This document shows positions 24,363 through 39,400 of a stretch of DNA of 64,000 nucleotides, piece after piece. The stretch is from Auanema rhodensis (taxonomy: Eukaryota > Nematoda > Chromadorea > Rhabditida > Rhabditidae), in assembly GCA_964057225.1 (NCBI GenBank), contig OZ059899.1, positions 6,448,001 through 6,512,000 of the forward strand. Direction: 5' to 3'. Position numbers and translations under genes: made by a program. The notes beneath the pieces are model-generated. The model searched no databases. It was not told the origin of the DNA and worked only from the letters and a program-made list of their open reading frames with translations. Position 1 is the stretch's first letter. Each line of letters starts with the position of its first letter.

Positions 24363-27300
24363 ATATTTTAACTATATGTAAAAACAAAATATAATTTTCT
24401 GTAAAAAGAAAAAAGATAATATATAAGCTGTATGTCTTATTTCTAAGTCATTTTTTCTTTTTCTTTTACGGGAAATATGATATAATCTATTATACATAGT
24501 ATATGGCATCCTAGTAAGATATGGTAGTTGTTTCTTAAGGGTTTTCGTATGGAACATCGAACAAGAATAGGAACAGCATAAGATAGGCTCTTAGTAGCTG
24601 TGATATGAACATTCACAAAAAATGTTCGAAAAAACTAAAAGAAGATGAATAATGGCTTGAAGATCTTAAAGACTTTTTCTTACGCTATTTAGATGTTTTT
24701 TTTCTTTTAAAAAACATGAAAAAAGCTTTCTTTTTATTTAAAAAAATATATTTATGTATTTACACATGTATATTATATTTAAAAAGAAAGAAAGGATTAT
24801 TTTAAATCATTTAGAATACATAGATTGTTTTCATTTTTGTCTTAAAATTCTTAAGCAGTTAAAGAAGCCAAAAAGAATTATTAACAATCACATAGTTAAC
24901 ATTCAACTATTCAAGTTTCTAAAATTCTATGAAATATTTGTTTAGTCATATTTTTTTTAAACAAGAAATTTTAAATAATTTCTTTAGAGTTAGTAATCTT
25001 GTCAGTAACTTGCAGGAATCCCATCAAATAACCAAATTTAGAACTCAAAATGTTTCTTTCAGCAAGAGTTCCATTTTCTAAACAAGCATATCTAAGCTTC
25101 CCCTACCCCCAATCGTGTTCTCACTTAATCTCAATTCTTCTCCTCTTTTTCTGTAAATCTTTTTCTTTATTTTTTTACTTTTCTCTTTTTGGTCAATACG
25201 AGTTTTTTTGCATTAGAATTATTATTGTTAAGCGATTATGAGACCAAAAACAGTTTGCCACACCATAGCGTGAAGAATTAATCCTCCTGTGGTTTCGGAC
25301 TTATGATTTTCTGTTTACGGAAGCTCATCTTCTAGTTTACATTAGTTTTGTCATTCTTTCGTCATTTGACTTCATACTAAGTCAATTTTTCATGTTTACG
25401 TTTCCTAGAAAATACTTGTCGAATATAGTTGATGAATAGGTCTTCCAAATATTATTTAGATTCTAAATGTTTTCTTATTCCTTTTATGACCAGATGTTAC
25501 TTTTTTTTTGAAGACGTAAACTGAAATTTGAAAATAAGACGAAAAATTGATGAAGATGCAGAAGCAGAAGCACGCAGCTAAACAAAAATGTCAAATTCTG
25601 CATACATAAGAGGTTCGAAACCTGGAAACACCTACAGTTTATGCTATTCATATAATCAAGTAAACAACTAATTTCTTTTTTGAAATAAATAAAAAACAAT
25701 AATTGGACAACAAATTATCATTTTTTCATGAACCTGCATTACGTGCTGAAACTCAATGCATTCCTTCTTTTTTGTATTCGATAAGCACAAAAGAAGTAAC
25801 AAAAAGAAGAATTTTTCTCTTAAAATAATCCTAAATTCATGAAAGAACTATTAATAGTAACTTCTTTAGTAGAACATTTCGATGGCAACCTTTCTTGAAG
25901 AATTTAAATCAAAATAAAAGTGAAAAAGGCTATTCACATGAATCACCTGAATAGTTTTTCAACACTAATTTAAATAATTTTGTAAACTAATAATAATTTC
26001 CTAAATATTATTTTTGATATATTTCAACAAATCACTTGTTAATACAAAAATAATAAGACATAATATAAAATAAATAAAAAAATATAAAATAATTTTAAAA
26101 AAATTTAAAGATTAACATTAATAATTAAATTTTATGTACTATAAAGAAATATAAATATGTATAGCTATTCTAACATGATACTACTAAAGGTGTATATATA
26201 ACTATCTTATATGTATACATGCATACATATACACATGTGTCTGACACAATACCGCAAGACTGATTTAAACTCATCTCTCCAATACACTATATCAGAAATA
26301 TATTTTTTAAAAATAAAGTTAATTATGAAAAATTATTCAAATATTGTTTTCATCATTACGTTAAAGTTTTAATTAAGCTTGTTGATCGTTTTTTTCAATA
26401 CGAAAAAACAGAGATTTAACTATAAAATATTCGGAAAACAGATTTTTTATCTGGGAATTTCTTAAATATTTACAAATTCTTGGTTTTTGTGCAGCTTTTT
26501 AAGGTTTATGATTCCTCAGTAAGTTAAAGATAAATCAGTTTTTGAAAAAAAAATTTGTTCCAAATATATATTCTATTCTATTTATTGGATGCAAATTTAA
26601 AATTTGGACATCTGCTGATGTAATGTTCCAAGTTTAAACATTTAAATTATGTATTTCGGTTAAAAAAGATTGTAGACCAAAAAATTTGGAAAAGAAATTA
26701 TTACAATTAATTTTTTTCTGTTATATATGAAAAGTTTCAAATATGAAGTATGATGTTACTTTCTTTCAGTCCGTAATTGCATCGTTGTTTTGCATTCTGA
26801 ATTAACTTAAAGCTTCTCTTTTCCATTGTTCTTAAGCGTAATGTTCATTTTACATCGGATGTCTTTTTTTCTTTCAATTCTCTCAATTTTTTCTATATCT
26901 ATCTATAGAAATTTCTTTGTTAGCTTTCTTTTTTTTTCTTTTCATTTGTGTAGTTCTCTTCTTAAAAGCTGGCGAAACCTTATCAAAGATTCGTCCTCCA
27001 CAATTTCTTCAACTTCAATACATTTTCAAATAGCTTTAAGAAGCAACTGTAGCAACTCAATGGAATACATATCAATGTATCTACATATACATACATGTAT
27101 GTGTATGTAGTTGTAAGAAAAGTTTCCTTTCTTTTTTCAACTTTTCATTATTATTCCCAACAAGTTTTTTTTTATATTCAGTTTTGTTTTGTTTTGTTGT
27201 TATTTCAAATTTTATTATTAAAATAGTGAAAATTTGAAAATTATTTATATAGGAACCAATGCTGAATAAAACCTAGATACATATCTCTTCTGTCTGTTTT

Positions 27301-27579
27301 CAGTGTTTTTATATTCATTCTACTGGCCTAAGGGTTTATTACGTTTTAAAGTCAGAATAATTACTCATTGTTCAATTTCATAATTTTGAATATTAAAACA
27401 AAAAAAACCTAAGGTTTTTGCATGGGTTATTCTTCTTTTGTAATTTGTAGTTTCAGTAGTTTTCAAGAAGAATTGTAGCTACCTAATTAGGGTTTAAGCA
27501 TACGAGATCTTGCTAACAAGAGGATATGGATTTGGGTTATAACTTTTGATTTTGTTCCCTGAGTGACATAAGGGTTACA

Positions 27580-28190
27580 TAGAGAGGGTGAGAGGGATTG
27601 GAACTGAGAGGAGAGAAAGAGAGGAAGAGATAATGGAGAAAGTTAGAGTTGAAGTAGGGAAAGATAGAAATAGAACTAAGGATGCACGTTTTGAGTGAAT
27701 TATAATGAAAAAATGTCGCTTGTCGACTAAATTGAAATGGAAAGGAAAATCTGGTTGCAATGTATTCCTCGAAATATTCTTCATTACTAATTCTTTCCTG
27801 CTACTTCATTCTTTTTATCTTTAAATTCACTTTATTTCAAGAGCTCTGGAACTACTTCGACTCCAACTGACCTCCAAAAAGCAAGCCATTCAAATTTCCC
27901 TCGTATTTTTGGCATAAAAAACAAACAAATGCTATAGTCTGTGATGAACATCTTGCAATGCAAATCATCTGTTTGCTAACTAAGGTACAAACCTGGTAAC
28001 ATCAGAATTCCAGTCAGGCTTACGTCCGCAATAGGAACGGGAAAGATATAGCGAAAGGCATAGGGAGTGACATAAATTGAAGAAGGAACGGAAGTGAAAA
28101 AGAGAACGAGCAAGAAACAAGGAAGGATAGCTTCAAAAGAAAAAGAAAGATAGATAAATAGATAGATAGATAGGGAGAGTGCCAATAGGA
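27580..28190 (+). repeat. Pair of polypurine tracts
   Basis: Two GA-rich stretches, 27580-27680 and 28035-28190, the second with a GATA run at 28146-28174. They are separated by ordinary AT-rich sequence. No coding content. Confidence 0.7.
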
Positions 28191-29679
28191 GAGTACGCAC
28201 AGCGGCTATGACCATAAGCTTGGAATAGTTAGTATTCATCTAAGTAAAAGAATGATTTTTTTTGAATAAACAAAGACAACTAGACGGCAAAGTAATTCAA
28301 TTGATTGTGAGGATGAAAATGCAAGTCTTGTATCGGTATCTTTACCAACAAGCATAGCGCCTAAACAGCCAATTCTTGTTAACATTATAAAGCAAGAATC
28401 ATTTGCTGTTTAGGAATGTATTTTTCGTTCAGAATTCTTTGATATTAGCTGTCCATTGTCTTTAGACTATTAGAAAGCTGTTTCAATTTGTATTCAATCC
28501 ATCGTAAGGTCATTTGCTTAAAAAGAAAAAATCATATTCATTTTTAATTCTATAAACATGACATGATGATAGATATTTTTGACTGATACTAGCAAATGAT
28601 TTCAAATGTAGAATATGTAATTTAATGTTATTCACCACATTCAAATCATATCACATGTGATAGTAAAGAAAAATAATTTGAACATCGTAAGAGCATACAT
28701 TATATTTCAAATTAGAAAGTATTACATCATTTACATAGTTCTTACTTCATTTGAATTAAATCATAATAAACTACTCAAATCTTACTATATACTTTATAAT
28801 TTTGAGTTGTTGTTTTTTTTTTTCGAAAAAAGTTGGTTTTCTCTTTTGAAATCAGAAATATTTTTTCTTGTGATTGGAATATCGTTGTTGTAGTATAAAC
28901 AAAAATCATAACCATACGTATAAATACATCTAAAATATTTTTATTTTCATAATTTTCTTTATTTTTTGCATAAAACATAAAGCAATTCACATGACTTTTG
29001 TTATGATAACAAGCAATTGATATCTTACTACACCAACCAGCTTTATAATATAACATATAATAATTTTTTGGAATAAATTTAAAATGAGATATAAATGAGC
29101 ATAGGCACATATTACTATATTTATAACAATTTATATTGATATAGTTATATAGATATATATTAGACTATTTCACATATAAAACACATTTAGAATATGTCGG
29201 ATAAATGAAAAATATTTTAAAAAATAGAACAACAATCTCATCGATTATCTTTCCAAGTTGAAATGAATTCAGACAGAAATTAATAATGATAATACTCAAT
29301 TTAATTTATTACTGTTCTCACCTTTCTAACCAAATCAATTGGCATTTTGCTTACACCAGTCAGACGACACGTAAAGATTCACGTGAACGTTTCACGTAAT
29401 TCACGCAACAATTATTTTTTTCAGTAAATATGTAAAAGAATGGTTGCTTCTTCTCTCAGTTTTGCAAATAAATATTGTTTTCTCCACGTATATTTAAGAT
29501 ATACATCCATCTATTTCATTATCGAGCATGTTGGAAATCATGTTTTGTTACTTCTAAGCCTTTTTCATTTGTTCTCTGAATTTGCTATTCTCTGTTCCTA
29601 CCACACAACACGTTTATATCATTTTAAAAACGTACTGCTAACGCTTAAAGAGAAAACTCAGTGGATCCGTTAGTATAAC

Positions 29680-30448
29680 TCAACTCAAGTCTGCCTCCGC
29701 CTCCTTCTTACCAAGCAGTGGTCTTCTCAGCTGGCTTCATCGTCGCCGTGGTGGCTGGCGTTTGTTCATCCGGCCGCCCCTTCTTGGTCCAAGACGCTGA
29801 CTTGTCGTTTAGGCTATCAGAACGAAGCTTGTGTTAAAGTTTCTCCATTGGTTCTGTCGTCAACTTTCGAGAATTCTCCGAGTCAACTGAACGCAACTCT
29901 TATATCTAAACGTTATCGACGCCAATATATTTATTGCTTTAAACTACTATAATCAACTATACTATATAATCTACCATCAGAATTTATAATTTTATCTTTT
30001 AACTTTAATTTTACATTTCAAACTTTTTACGTCACGTCTTTGAATATTTGTAACAAGAAGATTAATATCTTTTATTTCCGGAAATCTGGTTCTACATTCA
30101 GATTAACCTCAGAACTATTTTCTTTGAATGGAATTTATTGTCTAAAAGGCGTCGGAAAACACTATTCAAATCCTGTATCTGTTCAACTCACGTTCTCCAG
30201 TACTACGACTGCAGCTGCGGCAATTTGTATAACCTATTCATAGCCACAATCTCTCTGCTTTTCGAGCTTTAGCTCCTTGATATCATATTCAGCATCTCCT
30301 TGCTTTTCACGTCAACGTATTTATCTTCATCGTCGGTGCTCTTGTCGCCGCCCTCGTTATCGCCATTTCGTCCACAAAACAAAAAAGAAAAATATCATCT
30401 GAGAACAGATTTGACTCCTTTTCCGGTTCTTCCTCTTCGACCGTAGTA
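29680..30448 (+). promoter_or_regulatory. GC-richer island, likely promoter/5' UTR of the stomatin gene
   Basis: In a ~75% AT region this ~750-bp stretch has many C and G bases and CpGs (29690-29830 and 30240-30480) and ends at the proximal start codon. A good acceptor (ATATTCAG) near 30284-30291 could be a trans-splice or 5'-UTR site. From there the frame is open in phase with the ATG at 30449, reading through a hydrophobic stretch (VFIFIVGALVAALVIAIS) but without an earlier ATG. I treat it as untranslated. An upstream coding exon joined there is the alternative. Confidence 0.45.
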
Positions 30449-33400
30449 ATGTTGGACGAATCAGCTGGATGTCCGAATGGTCATGAGAAGAAGCGCCGGC
30501 CATCACCGGGTCGTATCTCATTTTCCGATCAGATAGGTCAGTGTACTATTTCATAGTTCCTAGGTTTTAAAAAATAGTTTTCTTTCATCTAGTGGCCTTA
30601 GTATGTACTTATGAAAATGATTAATGTGTAAGAAATTCACTTCTGTTTTATGATGAGCAGCTAAAATCGTTTCATTTCTTTTTAGTTTATATGAAAATGC
30701 TGTCGAATATGATGCTTTTGATTGTTTATTTAATTGAATTAGAGAGAATTTATATTCTTTTACTTTAATTGTAAGAAAAAAACGTTACGATACACGCTTT
30801 CTTTCATCTTTCACAGTCTTTTTTCCATCATCTTTGTCAGGAATCTCTGTCTATATACTTCTCTTTATCTCTCATCTTATCCTTAGTAAAGTACTTTGTT
30901 AAACGAAATAAAATTCTTATTGAGTTGCATTTTCCGCTGCTTTGACGACGTTTTCTCATGCTTCTCATTGCTAACTTTCTTTCTTTCCATTTTGGAACGT
31001 CTTAAAACTTTTTTGCAGCCTTGTCTTTTATCTTTTCTTCTTTTTCTTTCTTTTCTTTTTTTCATTTTTTATATTATTATAACTTTATCGTGTTAGTTCT
31101 CAAATCAACTGACTCCCTCAAAGCTTACTTACTCCTTTTTTGTTGCATTTTCAACAAACAAATTCTGAATTATCATCGCGAAAGCATTTAGTATCCATAC
31201 ACATCTCTTTTAGTATTTTTTACGGTTTTTAAGCTTCAAATGAGGAGCATTGTTTGCTGTGAATAACTGATAATGACACAATTACTAATAAGCTTAGTGT
31301 TAAACTGATTCAATAATGAATTGAAATTTATTTTTTTTTTGTAAACACAACGGTTATGTTCCAACTCAAAATATGAAATATTAAAAGATATATAGAGGGT
31401 AAAATGAACAAAAACACACGAATATTAATCAGATTTCTCTTCATCACATATGTTAGAAATCGCATATTTACGGTGTTTTTTTGTTTGTTATATGAAATAT
31501 ACTATGTTTCTCTAAAATATACTAACTTGATCTAATATCTTTATTTCTTTGTCGGAATATAAAGACAATTTAGCATATCCGTTCATGTTATGTATATGTG
31601 TGTACATACTATGTACATGTGTATGTGAATATCCAATTTAGAGAAAACAAATGAACTTTAGAAGTCAAACTTAAGATGATCTCAAGGCTCTTTTAAAGCA
31701 ATAAACTGGTAACTTGGAGACGAGTATTGAAAAAGTCTGACGCACTTCTAAAGCGCGAGGATATAAATAAAATGAGAAGCAAGAGGCAGAGTATGTTTAA
31801 AAATAATTACGAGAGGAACCAAATGGAGTGTATCAAGTGAATGAATAATCCTTACTTACTACAAAGTATATAACTTGAATCTCTTATGTAGAACATGATG
31901 TACTTAAAGCTCTATTTCATTACTTGCCTTCCATGATTCAATTTTGTTTTTCTTCAAAAATCAGATCCTCTTTCCCGAACTGAAAAACGCTAGAAACTCT
32001 CAAGAACAGTTGCTTACAATTATTTTTAGTTTCCTTGAATCAATTCAAATTCAGATATTAATATTCATGAAAACCTAGCAATATATTCATCCCATCATTT
32101 TCCCTACATATCTTGCATTTTAAGAAAACAACTATTCATTCAAAGCGAAAAAAAAACTTCTTGTTTACCCTAATTATGGTCTGTTGTTGCTATCCTTTCC
32201 GGCACCATGAACTGCTAAGCTCTCCTCGTTCACACATGCTGTCTTTCTGCCATTTTAAGCAGCTCCGACCCACTTGGTAAAGCGCTTCTATTCAACTTAT
32301 CCTCATGAAGCTAAGCCATTTTTTAGTCTTTCATTACAGCAGCATATTCGTTCTACTTTCCTCCATCTCTCCTTCTCTTTTTGCTTCTTTTTCCCTCTCA
32401 ATTGGTGAAGGAGAGGACGAAGGCTGAATGTTTTGATGATGATGAGTAGGCATTGGAAATAAAGAAATGGAAGAATAAGCAACTTGAATATACATACATC
32501 AGTGTAAATCAAATGATTTCATTGTTTCAGTAAATTGCGATAACGTCAGAACACACATACACACACACACATGTACATATCTTATATCATTCCCTCTCCA
32601 CCCTGGAAAAGAAATCGTAAAGTTACTTCAAAAAATTATCTGAACATGACATATTTACTAATAGACTTTTTTTCTGTAGTCATTGGAAATATGTTATAGT
32701 TCTGATGGCAGATTTTGCTGTTATTGACTTTAAAATTTGGTTTGACTGACTTTGAACTAAGATAAATAAACTAGTCGCGGTCAGCTGAAAAAAGAAGTAT
32801 AAGAATAACATCCAAAAAAAAGCTTCCGATATACGACGAACGGAAAAGCCTCAAATTCTAACCTTTCAAAGCGCGGTTCGGCACTGAGCATGCATTTGTT
32901 TTTTTTCTTCAGAAGGTTGTTGCTGAAGATAAATTTTCGTAACGTCTACAACTATATGTATAAAGAGTATTCATGAATAAACAGGACAATTAATCATAAC
33001 ATATTGAACAGATTCAAATATGTTAAGATAAGCTTCTGTCAAATCTTGATATATACATACGATATGGTGAAAGATATAAAATAAGCACAATCTTATTAGT
33101 CCCTTTTGTTCTTTTTAAGAGCACTTTCGTCTAAGGACTTTTTTGGCACAGTTTTTTAGTAGACGTGATGAACTGAGCATCAGAAAGCAAGATAACTTGA
33201 CCATGAACGATCTAAAAGTATTGTCTTTGACTTTAGACAGCTTTCCGTTTCCTTTAAAATGCTTTTCCGTTCGTTGGCACGCACGAACAAGGCATATCTT
33301 TCTCTTTATTCTCCCTTTCCTTTTTTATTCTTTATCTCTTTCATATTTTCTCTCTCTCTCTCTTTTTCACAAAGCTAAGGCTTTTCTCTTATTTTATTCC

Positions 33401-36400
33401 CTTATTTCTCTATATAGAAATATATTTCTTTCACTTTTCTTTTATGATGTATCACACAGCTATGTGGAACATGCTGCTGTCGTATGCCCCTTAGACCCTA
33501 GACGATAGCACAACTAATCTGATTTCGGTTGCCTACATCAGCACATTTTAAGCTTTAAGCTTAGCCTATCATGGTGGTCTTGAGTGTTATGCACATTGTA
33601 ATTCAAAACATCTCCTGTATTCCTACTGAAAACATAGTGTCAATTTGATATTGTGTTCTATTTCTTGTTAGAGTTTAACATCTCCCATGTCATTCAATTC
33701 TTCTGTTCTATACGTATGGTATTAAGATTTATTTCATCCGTTTTTTTTTATTTTGTGTTCCTCAAAATTCTATTTATAAATTAAGTTATATTCCAATTAT
33801 ATATTATATAGTAACAATCCGTTCAAAACTATAATATTTGCACTAGGTGATGCTTAACTAGCCCCACCTTTCCCAAAAGAAATTTTTAATTTTCGTATAT
33901 TTTTAGATGAAAAGCTTGTTGAAATCAATCTATCTAAGAAATATATACAACAAGGTTTAAAATTTTCATTGTAGGCCTGCCAAAGTTATTTTTTTTCAAA
34001 AAAATGCGATCTAACAGCTGTTTTTTATAATTTTCTTTTATATAAGAATATTGTTCATATATGTTTTATTCATATACACATACATCTGCAGACAATATTG
34101 AAATAAGATTTCGAAACTATTAGTTTTTTTTTGAGAAAACATGACTCTATTTAAAGAAAAAATGTGTATATCTACTTACTCCTCGAAAACATTAATTCAT
34201 CTGATGGTTCAGTGATTTTTGTGTAAAAAAAAAAGAACTACAAACAAAACGAAAGAAGAAGAAGAAGAAGAAGAAGATTTTTTTTTCCAACAACGATTAT
34301 AAAAAAAATAGAATCATTCATCCATATATTCATTCTCATGTTATATGTATATGTATATAGGAGTCACTTGCGAGAATCTATTACATTATTAAGAAACAAA
34401 AAAATTCATAATGTAACCGAATGACTGTGAGAATTTAACTATATGACTATAATAATATTGATATATAAATAGAAATTTACGAAAAAAACAGCAAAAATTT
34501 AGCTAATACATTGGAAATGTTCGTTGAAACTTGTGCTTTATGCCTAGTTTGAACTTAATGAAAATCCATTTTCATGTATCTTGTGCAATCTGTCGCACAT
34601 GCTCCAACTTCCATAAAAATCTCAGTATTGACTTGATCGAGTTCCTCAATTTTATCTCGGAAACTATTACTCTTACTCTCTCTCTTATATAACCATATTC
34701 TCTGGTCTATCTGTATACTCTCTATGCTTTAATTTCTTCGTTACTCCCTCTCCAAGCATTTATTATTTTTAGCTTAACTAGTTGAATGAATAACATAGAA
34801 CATCAGATCTATGTTCATCCCTAGTTCAATTGAATTTCCTCAAAAAAAAACATCAATATATAGCTAGTATTATATTTTTAAAATCTTTATAATTAATTAA
34901 TATTATTTGAACGGGTTGTTACAATATTCATTCATATTTATATTATGAATAGATCCTTAATTTATATTCAAATTGATTCAAACACTATTTATCTTTTCGA
35001 AAATCAAATAAACAAGTCTAGTATGAAAAAAAATGTTTTTTTCTCATCAAAATTTAAATTTTCTGGAATAAAGTTGTCATAGCAAAGATTTTACTGCCCT
35101 ATATATTATCGAGCATTTCCTATTATTATTCCTGTCATTCTCATTCTTGATTTCTATCCATATTTCTTATTTTGTATATTTTTCAAATTAACCTGTGTTA
35201 AACGATGCAACTTAATTTTTACTACCGGGACTCTGTTGTTCGAACATTTATTTCCTATTTTTCCGTAACAAGTACCTAGCTTATTTAGATGTCTTTCTTG
35301 GAAGTTCCACCTGAATATGGCGAAAGTAAGTTTGCATAATATTGCAATTATGTTCAATGTTCATTATGAAATTTTTTATCTATTTTTTTTTTCTACGTCT
35401 TCTTCTTCTTGAATATATTAAGCTTGTTCTATAATTTTTTAAACTGAAAACTTAATAAGGGTAATCTTATATATGCACTTATGAAGAATAGCTTGTAAGT
35501 TTTCTTCATCTTTCTTCAATAACTTTGTCTTCCGCTTATGTTTAGTCTTTTTCTAGCATCCCAGACATACGGGGGATGATTTCATGCTTCGTAGGTCCAA
35601 GCAATCGACCTTTTCTACCCTTTTATGAGATTTGTTGAAACAAGCAATCTCTTCTCTTCATGACACTCTCTACCTTCTCTGTTTCTTCCTCACTCTTCTA
35701 TTAGTTTTCTTGAATATCTCTTCTTCGTGTCTGGTTTCAAGGAACTTTATTCACAGATTCTTTATTTTAATTTCCATCTCTTCTCTCTTCTCTCGATCCC
35801 TTATTCAACAATATTTGTTTTCTTTTTTCTTACTCCTTTTCAAATAAGATACATGCTTTAATGAGCTATCTTTGTAATTTCCGTACCTCGATGAAGTCTC
35901 CATATTCGTTTTGCATACATCATAAGCTTTCGAAGTTGTCCTTTTTAATTTTTGTAATGTCGTCCATTTTTCTGTTTTGAACTTACTTCTTGAAACTGAA
36001 ACGAACTTCATTAAATTCAAATTGTTTCTCTTATCTCTAGTTTCTAGCTCATTTTCTTATAGGCAAATGTCATTTTAACCTTAACGTTGTCACACATTTC
36101 CGTTTCTTATTCTGAAATTTATTTTACCCTGCTCTCATAGTTCAAGAGTTGGCTATAATAAACATAATAAGATTAGCACGATGATATACCAAGCGTTGGT
36201 GAGCGGATCTTTTTCAAATTTCAAAGAAAGAGATTGTCTCTTCTTTTCATATCTAACTCATTTTTGTTTCTTCATTTATTCTCTTTTCATTTTACTTATG
36301 AACACTCTTTTAATATTGTAAAAAGCCTAATAAGAAAAGATTCTATTCTTTATCAAAACTTTTCTGACAAAACGTGAATGTATGCATATGCATAGATACT

Positions 36401-39400
36401 AGACATACATCTATGTGAAACATGTATAGATACATAGATATAGATAGAGATACATAGAGATACTAGTATATATAGTATATATTATATATTAACTTCCAAA
36501 TATAAATACAAATATATATATTAGATGCATACATACATATAATACATATATGTATATATTACATATATGTTTTTAAATCAAACTAAATAGTAAACAAGAA
36601 ATAATATTAAACGCGACTAGAAAAAGAAAAGAAAAAACTCATCGGAATCATTGTCTTGAGTAGGAAGACGCTTTAGCTTATTCAAAATGATTTAAGTTTT
36701 CTCATTTCCGTTTCTGCGTTGGTATTCAAGAAAACTCCATTTTACTTCAACATCTTCATTCGAGTTAACGTTGAATCTAGTATTCAAGCTGATGTCTTTC
36801 GTTTATCTCGTATGTATGTATATACTCTAACAATGTGCTTTATGTGTTGTGTGTATTTGGATTTGTTCGATTTCTCAAAGCATTCACCTCAATTTGTTGC
36901 TCGTCTGCAACTTAGTGTTAGGTTTCATTTCGATTTTAAACATCTCATCCTTATACAATTCAAATTAAATGTTTTTAGCATTAGTTCATTCACAGGTTCT
37001 TTATTCACAATTTCTTTTCTTTCTCTTTTCTCTTTTTTTGAATATATTTTTCTTTTTTCATTCTTTGGATATATAGAGGGTGCTATGCCACTAAGACCTA
37101 CCTTACTTTAGTATTATTATGTCGTTTAGATTTCCAGACTTTAAATTTATAAATATATAGTATAATTTGTAAATATATATTTCAAGATTATATGTTCCAA
37201 ATGTAAAATATTCAATTTCTAATTTAATTCTTGTTTTCTAATTATTAAGTGAGAGAAAAATAATTATTTATATAATCAAATTATTCAGTATTTAGCAATA
37301 ACTTAATAGCTTATAATATAATATTTTAAAATTTAAAACATTATTTTATTATCTTTATTAGTTTATTCAAATTTGTGATAGGTTATATAACATATTGAAG
37401 TAATCAAAAACAACTGCTTTTGACATTATTTTTGGAAAACAAGTTGAAAATATGCTGCTCTGCTCGGGATTATCTTCAAAAGAAAATAATCATTTAGAAT
37501 AATCTTTATATGCTAATTTTAATTAAACAATTAACAAAAATTTCATTATATATAATTATATAGAACCTTATGTATATATAGTATATTATATTATATGTTT
37601 ATAACTAATGATATTATTTCAATAATCTATAATTTTCAATTTGTTGCAATTATATTTAAGATTTTATTCGAAATTAGTAATAATTCACAACTTGGCCATC
37701 GTAACACAGCTTATGTGGAATGGAATTATTCTTAAGACAGCTTTCCATGAAGTGTTTAAAAGATTGCCGGAGGCTATTACACCTCCAAACTGACTTTTAT
37801 AAAAATGGAAATTTTCTAAACACAACTCAAAGTTGAGTTATGAACGGACAAAAATATTCTCCAAAAAAATCGTAATGAATATTTTATTCAAACGAACCTT
37901 TGTTTAGAAGAATTTACAATATAACTAACAATTTCTTCAAGAATCATAAGTAAAATCTCAAAAAACATCGATTTTTAACTTTTCAAAATAATTTATTTTA
38001 ATTGTAATATTAATGTTAATGATTAACTTCATCAGAAAAGAGTATAGTGCATAAGTTAATCAGAGTTACTTTACGTGAAGAAGTTTAATTTGCAAAATAA
38101 TCTTTTTTTGGAATTTCAATAACTTATTATAAACCTCATTGAGCTTTCTTTTTTGTTCTGGAATACTGTTTCACGTTTTTGAAATTTTCGATTCCTATTC
38201 ATAAAGTATATGAAACATACAGGATATTTTTCCTTTGAGTTGGTGGAACAGACTTCACTTCTAATGTTTCTGCTTCTGAGTCTTATCCTTTCCTCTCCAC
38301 TCTGTCTTCCTCTTGACTCCGCCTCCGGTTAGCAAATGTGGTCATATTGAGAGGTTTATCTGCTTCCAGATCATCGACTTCTTCCAACTCCTTTTTGAAA
38401 ATATCTCTTATCTTAATCGAAAAACTTTTTTGTTTCATTTTTGATCATGAATATTATTCTTATGATGAAAGTATTCAAAAACCCATGATCTAAGGCGTTT
38501 TCCGCCGTTTTGTCACATCCCTATGACATCGTCTTGTTCTTCAAGCTTTTGTCATTATCGGCTGAACTCTAACTCCATTTCCTCAAAATGAAGAGAGCTG
38601 CCGACCACATTGATAGAATATCTCATGCTTTCCTTTTTCTATTTCATTCATACATATTTCTTTAATTTATAACTAAAAATGAGTATTATTGTGATGAATT
38701 AAGTTTTTTAAATACAAAATAATTATAAAACGTGATTAATATTTTATTTTTAACTAATACTATATAATACAAATGATTGTATCATACGTTTTATAAAATT
38801 TGTTTGAAATGTTATAGAAAGAATGTTTAAGTTTTGTTGAACATTTCTTAATTCCCTCTACTTTTCAATGAATAATCTTACAAATATAGTTCCATAGAAT
38901 TTATGTGATACATTTTCTGTCTTATTTTTGAATTTTGAACATGTTTTACTGGATCATTTTCATAATTCATTATATCTTTTTATGAGTTTTCATTCATTGT
39001 TTCTTTGTTCTGCTTTCTTTTTCTTTTACAAAAAAAATACATATGCTACCTAAAATACAACTCACATTCTATAAAAATAAGTATTTTCTTATTTTAAAAC
39101 TGACGATTTTGCAAAAGATTTATTACGAATTTGGAACTTGTTCAAATATCAAGTAAATTTAATAATAATCATAATCTATATGTATATATAGATATATATA
39201 CATATAGTATATACAACATATTCCCAAATGATTGACTATTCTCCACTATGCAAGTATGTTGATCATCTCTAATTGGATATTCAAATATCTTGTATACTTA
39301 ATCATATGACATATCAACAATGCGATGATTACATTTCATATTTACAGCATAAAGCTTCCTAAAATGCATTTCTTAATAAGATTTTTCAAATTTACATCTA

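Noticed and set aside
25063-25152. 90-bp segment with acceptor CTTTCAG and phase 1/1
   Set aside because: Weak donor, pyrimidine-rich second half; probably chance.
33143-33508. 121-codon open frame on plus
   Set aside because: It overlaps a polypyrimidine tract; the product is Ser/Leu/Phe low-complexity and lies inside the stomatin intron.
36719-37111. 130-codon open frame on plus, hydrophobic
   Set aside because: T-rich sequence gives Phe/Leu/Ile by composition; no motif and no splice structure, and it lies within an intron.
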